Positions 57,039 to 64,000 of a stretch of DNA of 64,000 nt are shown here, in pieces. The notes under the pieces are model-generated. The model was given only the letters and a program-made list of their open reading frames with translations. It was not told the DNA's origin and did not search any database. The stretch's first letter is position 1; each line of letters begins with the position of its first letter. This stretch comes from Heterostelium album PN500 (Eukaryota > Evosea > Eumycetozoa > Acytosteliales > Acytosteliaceae). The position numbers and the translations under genes are program-made. Location: positions 558,001-622,000 of the forward strand of contig NW_008805076.1 of NCBI RefSeq assembly GCF_000004825.1, given 5' to 3'.

Positions 57039-58567
57039 TTAATGAACTTCTTGTTTCACTGTGTATCTTGGTAGTTGTGCTCTTTTCTCCTCCTAAAAGT
57101 AATAATAGATAAAAACAGGGTAAGATGTATTCTTTGTTATTTTTTTTTTTTTAAAAGATGATAGATAAAGAGGGAATGTTATTATTGATAATGATAATTA
57201 TAGTTGTTTTTTGTTTACTTCTCTTTTATGATTGAATTTAAAAGTAGTAAATTAACTATATATATAAATATTTATAGATAAAGAGTTTTAAAAAAAGAAA
57301 AGAATGTTATAACATCAATATCATCATCGTTATCATTATTATTAACAAGATGATGAATATTGATTGAGTATAAAGAATAGTATAACGTACCATTGAAATA
57401 AGATCATCTGTATATACCAAGTGTGTTCCTGGTACTTGATTGTGAGTGGCAATCACTGCTGGTGCTGCTTTTACTATGGTTGTTGGTTTTGAAGATATAG
57501 TTGTAGTAGTAGTAGTACCAGTTGTTGCATTAAATCCATTGCTGTTGTTTGTTTGAGATGATGGTGGTGAAGATAAAGGTGGTGGAGGTGGCGGAATATC
57601 ATTGTTATTTGTGGTACCGTTGGATGAGGTTGTTGTTGGTGGTGGAGGTGGTGGCGAAGATGAGGGTGGTGGTGGAGGTGGTGGTGAAGATGATGGTGGA
57701 GGTGGTGGTGGTGGTGATGAAGTTGGTGGAGGTGGTGGAGGTGGTGCTCCATTGGGTGGTGGTGGTGGTGGTAATATACCGGGTTGCATATGTCCTGGCA
57801 TACCAGGTCCAGGTGGTAATTTAAACATCGGAGGGAACTTCATAATTGGATTGATTGGGAATTGTATTGGTTGGTTTGGTAACATACCTCCTGGTGGTGG
57901 TGGAGGCATTGAATAATTATATGGATTCGGCATCCATGGATTTGGCCTGTTAATTAGTTTTTTAAAAACAATCGATTGTTAGTATTAAAGATCTAAATAT
58001 CTATCTCTATATCTATCAAATACATACATATTGGGTAAATGTGGCATTCCATATGGTGTACTTCCTGGAGGAGGAGGTGCACCTCTAAATTGTGGATTAA
58101 AATTCTGTGGTGGTTGTTGTTGATGTGGATGTTGGTGATGGTGATGTGGTTGTTGTTGGTGTTGTTGTTGATGATTCATCTTTGTCTTCTTCTCTGGTCT
58201 ACCTTCTTCATCTTCATCGGGTATACCTTCCATACCATAGATTTCATATTCAACACTATCTCTACCTGGTTTTGAATTTGGTACTCTAAATAAAACAAAA
58301 TAGATCTATTAATATATGAAATAAAATTCTCGAGAATATATATATATATATATATATATATAGATTAGATAGTTACTTTGTTAAAACTTCTTTATGTACT
58401 GTTTGAACGTGAACAACCATTCCACTGGCAGATGCTAACTTTCTATTGCAATGAGGACACTTAAAGTGACGCGCTTTCTGATGTTGAATCAGAATCTTTT
58501 CATCTTCAAATGTTCTTTCACAGTACCAACAATAGGGTTTCTCATTTCCCTTCTTTTTCTTTCCCAT
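57039..58567 (-). CDS. znf207: BuGZ/ZNF207 homologue (spindle-assembly zinc finger protein)
   Basis: Four exons: 58567-58377, 58285-58028, 57946-57391 and 57092-57039, giving 352 aa in frame. The last exon encodes only 17 residues plus stop. The N-terminus [20 protein letters not shown] is nearly that of human BuGZ. Two C2H2-type fingers follow ([39 protein letters not shown]), then [18 protein letters not shown] His/Gln-rich segment and a long Pro-rich region (PPPPPPP blocks) fill the middle. The C-terminus [13 protein letters not shown] is a conserved end. BuGZ binds Bub3 and microtubules and helps kinetochore attachment; the Bub3-binding GLEBS motif is not obvious here. An (AT)n repeat lies in intron 1. 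Confidence 0.92.
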
Positions 58568-58758
58568 ATTTCTTATCTATCTATCTATTCTAATCTTATT
58601 AATTAAAATAATAAAAAAAAATAAATGAAAAGGGAATGATCAATTTATTAAAAAAAATATAAAAAAAAAAATACGTTGAAAAACATAAAAAAATAAACGG
58701 TAAAATTTTAAAATATTTAATTTATTTATATGTTCTATTCTAACAATGATAATATTAT

Positions 58759-61217
58759 CTATCTATAATCTATGAAATTTACAAGTGAGTTAAAATCAAT
58801 TAAATTAATATTATCATTACTAATTGTGTATGTTTTGATTTTGTTGTTATTATCTGCGTTGTTGTTGTTGATGTTATCTATGTTGTTGTTATTATTGTTG
58901 TTGTTGTTCGATGATGTTGCAACTTGATAGATCCAAATGCTATAGTTATCCCATGTGACTTTTATATTTGACAATCCTTTCAATTTGTTGACAGTGTTGA
59001 AAATGATGATATAGTGAACACCCAGTGTGTTGGCGTAGGATATCGATTCCTCGATCACCTGATTGAGATCACCAATCTCTTCCCAAGTCTGGTCGGAGAT
59101 CATCTCAAAAAGGATATCGTGTTCCACAGACAAAAAGATATGAGGAACTGGTTTCTCAAGATCTGTGACTGGATCGATCTGAACGAGATATCTATTGATA
59201 TGGTTATCATGATAACTATTATAGATACCACTTTCCAATGCTGCAGCGACTTGAATCTGTAAGTTATATTCTAATTTCAACTTATCACCTAAAATGATTA
59301 CTTATTTATTAATAAAATTCTATTATTGATAAAGTTAATAATTTACTTACTGTCTGAATTGGAAAATGGTTTCAAACTTGAAATTAATGATTTTATGAAA
59401 TGTGGAATGTGGGAATACCAGTTGTTTGGATAAATGAATGAATTGTTAAATATCGACAGTTCATTAAGTAGATAGTCTTTGAATATTGGTGAGACAAATC
59501 GGAATTCAGACTTCTCTCTATTAAGTACTCTTAGGATACCAACGTTAGCCAGTTCTTTCATGAAACATTGTTGTGCTAGTGGATCTTGATCTTGATCATT
59601 ATCTTTGTTGTCATTAATATCACCATTTTCATTGATATGATTATTTAATTTGATTGTATAGAATGGAGGTGTTGAAAGAATATCAATGATTGAATCTATC
59701 ATCTCCTGAGATCGATTGATCATTCTTATTAATCTCGAGTAAATAGGTAATGTCCTTAGATGATTGATTATCGATCTTCTAATTGTTATCCACCGTTTCA
59801 TATCTAATTTACATTTAAGATCTGTCCTCTCTAGTTCTTCACCAATCAAACCAAGTAGCCCTGGATATCCGCCCATCGATCCAACCATGATATTCAACAC
59901 TTCATTGTCAATCTGTATACCATTGTGTTCTGACCACTCTAACAGTAAATCTCGAATATCTTGACTTTTAAAACCATGAAGGAATACTGTATCATGAGAA
60001 TTGAAAAAGTGATAGTCATGGATACTAGTTGACTCTGATCTTTGAAACTCTTGATAAGTTGATACCAACCCATCAATTAAATTCAACATATTGCAATTTC
60101 CAAAAGCAAAACAACTATAGAGACAATACTCTGGTGAGTTCATCATTTCATTCACCAATTTGAGAAATTCATAATTTTGAGAGGTATCAATCTCTAAAAA
60201 ACTATCGAATTCATCAAATAGTAAAATAACAAAGCTGTCATTGAATGTTACTGAATACCTTGTAAATATCTATTTTTGAAAATAAATAAGTTAAATATTT
60301 TAAAAAACAATTGTTTTTTGGAATAATTACATCTTTAATATCACTTTGAGAGGAAGGTGAACTAAATGGAATATTTGATTTTGTGTTTCTTAATGAGTTT
60401 ATAAACCAATCATAAAAATTTGTGGAATTTGAATCTTTAAATTCATTAAAGTTTATCCTATTTTTTTTTGTTAAATTTTAGTTATTAAATTTTTTGATTT
60501 TAATAACTTACATTATAGGAACAAAATCTGTTGTATTTGTTAATCTGTTACTAAAAGCATCCATTAAACTTGTTTTACCAGATTTAATTGATCCCATAAC
60601 ACTAAAACATCCTTTCTTTGACAAACAATTTTCCAATTGACCCAACTGTAGATTTTCAAAAGGAATATGATAATAATATTCTTGATTATAACTTGTTATC
60701 TCTCCATAAGTTATGGATTTATAAACTAAAAATTAATTAGATTAAAATTGATCAACTTTAAATATCTTTAAAAATACCTTCTTTGTATTCCTCGATTCCA
60801 TTTTCATCTTGTGTTTCACTCTTTTGAAATAGTTGATCTGAAATTGTCATATTCGAGGAGAGTAAGCTCATCTCTTGACTTATTTGTTTAAATTTTCTTT
60901 CATCTTCAGAAAAATTCAAACTTTCCAAGTTTATATTCTCCTCTTTGATCTCTTGTAGTGAATGAATATGCTCCTCTTGATGTTTTGATAATTTCAAAAG
61001 AATATCATCTAAATGTTCTTTATGATTATCATTTATAAAATTAACTAAATCCAAATTTGAATATAAGGAACAACTTGCTATTAAATTATCTTTTTGTTCA
61101 TTTGTCAATTGTTGATTACATCTTATTGTATTAATTGCAGCTAAATATTAGAAAAAAAACCAAAAAAATTATTAATTTTTAAATTTATGTCTAATAATCA
61201 ATAATCTTACCATCCAT
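58759..61217 (-). CDS. AAA-like P-loop ATPase (predicted STAND/ATPase-type), unknown function
   Basis: Six exons: 61217-61211, 61140-60778, 60725-60512, 60457-60331, 60269-59351 and 59288-58759, giving 719 aa with every junction in frame. The first coding exon is only 7 nt (ATG GAT G). An N-terminal helical region, possibly coiled-coil (about 35-100), comes first. Walker A is GSIKSGKTS (168-176) and Walker B VILLFDEFD (251-259), with a downstream sensor-like CFAFGN and winged-helix-like regions. The C-terminal domain (about 545-719) has a DILFEMISDQTWEEI-GDLNQVI block with charged residues resembling PD-(D/E)XK-type nuclease cores; this is tentative. It ends in Asn-rich sequence. Similar predicted AAA-ATPases are scattered in dictyostelids and prokaryotes, often with nuclease domains. 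Confidence 0.82.
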
Positions 61218-61600
61218 ATTTATTATTTCATTTTATACTTATAAATTGAATAAATATTGAATAAATAATAAATAAAGTTCACAGTAGCTATTTTTATATC
61301 TATTTTTTTAAACAAAGTTTCCAAAAAAATGAAAATGACCAAATTTAGAAATTTAGATTTTTTTTTTTTGATTATTTTGTCATAGTAAAAAAAAATTTTG
61401 GACCAATCAATTTGGATTATTATCTATACATATTCTTAAGAATATTTAAAAACTATAATATTACTATCTTTGTTTGTGAAATTATCTTCAATGGACAAAA
61501 AATAATTTTTTGATTTTTAATTTTCCAAAATTTTTTTCATAGAACTTAAAACAGCTTTAATAATAATTTTTGATGTTTCTTTCTCATTTAATTTAAACAA
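61218..61600. other. Shared promoter region of divergent genes
   Basis: 383 bp of AT-rich DNA with T runs between the ATPase gene (minus) and the helicase gene (plus). No specific site recognised. Confidence 0.5.
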
Positions 61601-63706
61601 ATGAATAGTTCAGATGAAAATGATTGTTTAATAAAAAACGATTCTACAACTACTAATAGTAGTAATAGTAATAATAGACAGAGAACAAAAGATGTAACAT
61701 TGGATGAATCAAACTCTGTTGAATTCAGTGAGATGATGTTATCTCAAGAGACGTTGGATGGTCTAAAACAATGTGGATTCATCAAGCCTTCACCGATTCA
61801 AGTTCAGGCGATACCACTTGCTCTGACCGGTAGAGATATCATTGCTCAAGCAAAGAGTGGCACTGGCAAGACTGTAGTATTCAGTGTGGTGGCACTCGAA
61901 ACCGTTCTGAAACTACGAACTACACCCATTCCCAAAGATAGACAAGAACTGCTGGATATGGACGACGAGAGTTATGCTGCCGCTATATCTGGTGTTCCTC
62001 GACATCCCGTGGTGATGATACTCTCACCGACACGTGAGATAGCCGTGCAATCGTGTGACGTTGTCAATCAGCTGGCGCGATCAATGAAGTATATCAAAGC
62101 GGCATCGTTCATCGGTGGACTCAGGGAAGTGGATGACCGTCATCGACTCTCAGGTTGTCAGATTGTGGTTGGCACACCCGGACGTATCAGATCGTTGATT
62201 GAATCACTGACACTTCGTACCGACGACATCAAGCTGTTGATTCTCGACGAAGCCGACAAACTGCTGGATATGGGTTTCAGTAAAGATATCAATTGGTTGC
62301 ATCGTGCGCTGCCTGTCAGTCAAAGACAGACACTGGCGCTGTCCGCAACCTATCCGGTGTCGGTACTGAACGTTGTCAAGGCGTATATGCGCGCCGACGT
62401 CATGGAAGTTCGCGTTGGTTCAGACACGCCGTCACTCACAGGAATCACACAATACTACCAATTCGTAGAGAATCCAGCTATTAGTTATCAGGCATTCAAA
62501 GAGAAGATCGCTTCATTGCTGCTGCTACTAGAGCAACTTGGATTCTATCAGGCGATTGTGTTTGTAAGTGAGCGGCAACGCGCGGAAGAGGTGTGCAAGT
62601 TGCTGGTGCGACGTGGTTGGCCAACGCGTTATATTGCCGGTGCTATGGAGCAACGCGAGCGTCTGCTGGTGATGGAAGAGCTAAAGGATTTCAAGTTGCG
62701 AATACTGGTGTCGACTGACCTGATTGCGAGAGGTATCGACATTGAGCGTGTCAATCTTGTGGTGAACATCGATATGCCGAGAGACTACGAAACTTACTTT
62801 CATAGGATCGGTAGAACCGGTAGATTCGGTACCTATGGTGTATCGGTTAGTTTTATATCAAAGGATTCCGAACAAGATAGAAACTTCTTACATGAGCTAC
62901 GTGTGCGATACAATGTTGAATTGCTGGAGAGAAAAGATAACGATGAGATACCAGAACACTTTTACACATATCAGTTGTCGAATAGCAAGGAATCAGAGTC
63001 ATTAGAATCACTAAAACTTAAACAACAACAATTTAAACAGAAACAAGAGGAGAAAGAACAAGTCAAACTTTTAAAACAACTAAAGATCAACGATGATTAT
63101 ATTCAAAATCAACAAAATATAGATGAAAATGAAGAAGATTATAATGAAGATGAAGAGTATGACGAAGAGTATGAAGATGAAGAGTATGAAGATGAAGAGT
63201 ATGAAGATGAAGAGAATGAAGAGTATGAGGATGAAGAGTACGAAGATGAAGAGTATGAAGAGTACGAAGAGTATGAAGATCAGGAGTATGAAGAAGAGAA
63301 TGAAGAGTATGAAGAAGTAGAAAACAATTATAATTTTAATAAGGAAGTTGAAGAAGGAGAAGAAGAAGAATATCAAGATTTTAATAATAATAATAATATA
63401 TTTAAAGATCAGTCACAACATCAAAGAGCTACAAGTTACAATCATAATTTAAGTTATAATCAACCAAACAATTTAAACAACAAATGGGAAGATTATCTTC
63501 ATTATATAAATAGTTATTCAAATCAAAACAATTACAACTATAGTTATTTAATATCCAACCACAATAATATAAACTCATATAATAATCATAATTGTAACTG
63601 TAGGTATTGCCCTATAAAACAAAGTAAACATCATCCAATTCAACAACAACAGCAACAACAATATCAACAACACTATTATAATTATCCTTACTACTATAAT
63701 TATTAA
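61601..63706 (+). CDS. DEAD-box RNA helicase, DDX20/Gemin3-like
   Basis: Single exon of 701 aa from ATG 61601. Motifs: Q motif region GFIKPSPIQVQAIPL, Walker A AKSGTGKT (84-91), SPTREIAVQ, GTPGRI, DEAD (216-219), SAT (248-250), STDLIARGIDI, HRIGRTGRFG. AKSGTGKTVVFSVVAL, IFIGG-like FIGGLRE and INWLHRALPVS match DDX20. That protein works in the SMN complex for spliceosomal snRNP assembly. An insert of about 30 residues separates motifs I and Ia (RTTPIPKDRQELLDMDDES). After the helicase core comes a Glu/Asp/Tyr tandem repeat (EYEDE units, about residues 510-585) and then an Asn/Tyr/Gln-rich tail with His/Cys clusters (CNCRYC). The C-terminal extension differs from animal DDX20. Confidence 0.9.
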   Translation: MNSSDENDCLIKNDSTTTNSSNSNNRQRTKDVTLDESNSVEFSEMMLSQETLDGLKQCGFIKPSPIQVQAIPLALTGRDIIAQAKSGTGKTVVFSVVALETVLKLRTTPIPKDRQELLDMDDESYAAAISGVPRHPVVMILSPTREIAVQSCDVVNQLARSMKYIKAASFIGGLREVDDRHRLSGCQIVVGTPGRIRSLIESLTLRTDDIKLLILDEADKLLDMGFSKDINWLHRALPVSQRQTLALSATYPVSVLNVVKAYMRADVMEVRVGSDTPSLTGITQYYQFVENPAISYQAFKEKIASLLLLLEQLGFYQAIVFVSERQRAEEVCKLLVRRGWPTRYIAGAMEQRERLLVMEELKDFKLRILVSTDLIARGIDIERVNLVVNIDMPRDYETYFHRIGRTGRFGTYGVSVSFISKDSEQDRNFLHELRVRYNVELLERKDNDEIPEHFYTYQLSNSKESESLESLKLKQQQFKQKQEEKEQVKLLKQLKINDDYIQNQQNIDENEEDYNEDEEYDEEYEDEEYEDEEYEDEENEEYEDEEYEDEEYEEYEEYEDQEYEEENEEYEEVENNYNFNKEVEEGEEEEYQDFNNNNNIFKDQSQHQRATSYNHNLSYNQPNNLNNKWEDYLHYINSYSNQNNYNYSYLISNHNNINSYNNHNCNCRYCPIKQSKHHPIQQQQQQQYQQHYYNYPYYYNY

Positions 63707-64000
63707 AATATATTATTTTTGCAATCATATATACTCGAAATAAATAAACAATGAAACAATATATATATTTATTTATTCACAAACATAAAAGCAATGTAAA
63801 TTGTTACATTTTCACCTATAGGTATATATATAGTTAAAAACCAATATAGCTGTTGATTTTGTATTCAACGGTAAACATTAATTAATGACATGTGTGGTGT
63901 GGTGTGGAGTGTTGTTCACAAATATTTTATTTTAACACCAATATATTTACTGATTATATACAAAAAAAAATTATATTTTGATAGTTATTTTAAATGTATA
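63707..64000. other. 3' flank to window end
   Basis: AT-rich, probable 3' untranslated region and spacer. It includes a GTGTGGTGTGG stretch near 63890. No gene visible. Confidence 0.4.

Noticed and set aside
57474-57916. Gly/Val-rich and His-rich frames
   Set aside because: Shadows of the Pro-rich coding repeat of the BuGZ homologue on the other strand or frame.
63080-63376. Long antisense frame rich in Phe/Ile/Leu
   Set aside because: It is the mirror of the Glu/Asp/Tyr repeat of the helicase and has no independent support.
1-64000. CRISPR array, operon structure or prokaryotic promoters
   Set aside because: The window is clearly eukaryotic nuclear DNA with spliceosomal introns. No regularly spaced repeats with unique spacers were seen.

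Overview
The window comes from a dictyostelid social amoeba (Amoebozoa). Intergenic DNA is extremely AT-rich and the coding regions are GC-richer. Introns are short (about 60-190 bp), very AT-rich and of GT..AG type. Proteins carry poly-Asn, poly-Gln, poly-Thr or poly-Ser tracts. Several genes are of dictyostelid type: zizimin-like DOCK GEF, expanded ankyrin-like families, B-box/kelch proteins and a Skipper-like chromovirus. I cannot fix the species. Joining the exons with consensus splice sites restores the reading frame exactly in every multi-exon host gene except pccA and the PDI gene, each of which needs one extra single-base correction.

Layout. 1-2353: C-terminal end of a Cys-rich, probably GPI-anchored protein, then an ankyrin-like membrane protein. 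2410-6647: two decayed DNA transposons side by side, a Tc1/mariner element with terminal inverted repeats and TA duplication, and a hAT element. 6774-23499: mostly housekeeping genes, namely a DOCK/zizimin RhoGEF, propionyl-CoA carboxylase alpha, an RSAD1/HemW-type radical-SAM protein, a cyclophilin and a four-TM protein. The long 13.2-16.0 kb spacer and a GC-rich, foldable candidate RNA at 18470-18590 lie here. A tRNA-Ala(AGC) follows at 23899.

24.1-47.9 kb is an accessory region. A block made of a B-box/Rab gene relic, a small Ala/Gln-rich gene and a B-box/kelch gene occurs twice in direct orientation (about 24.4-27.3 and 36.9-39.8 kb). Copy A is cut off where a frameshifted Ty3/gypsy chromovirus begins. 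A 5'-truncated non-LTR retrotransposon and an unknown three-exon gene lie between the copies, and copy B holds a 185-bp solo LTR. A second ankyrin-like gene and a nearly intact hAT transposase follow. The intact member of the family is at 46199-47949: a B-box zinc finger fused to a complete Rab-like GTPase domain with Leu at the catalytic Gln position and no C-terminal prenylation cysteine.

48.4-64.0 kb returns to ordinary genes: a small secreted protein, a DUF1764 protein, an ER protein disulfide isomerase ending KDEL, an LRR protein, an ADCK2-like ABC1 kinase, a BuGZ/ZNF207 homologue, an AAA-like P-loop ATPase with a 7-nt first coding exon, and a DDX20/Gemin3-like helicase.

The genes do not form operons. 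The strongest leads are the B-box/Rab fusion and its local pseudogene family, the structured-RNA candidate downstream of pccA, the mutually exclusive introns of the two hAT transposases, and the replacement of a gene's 3' end by antisense pseudogene sequence at about 36.51 kb.
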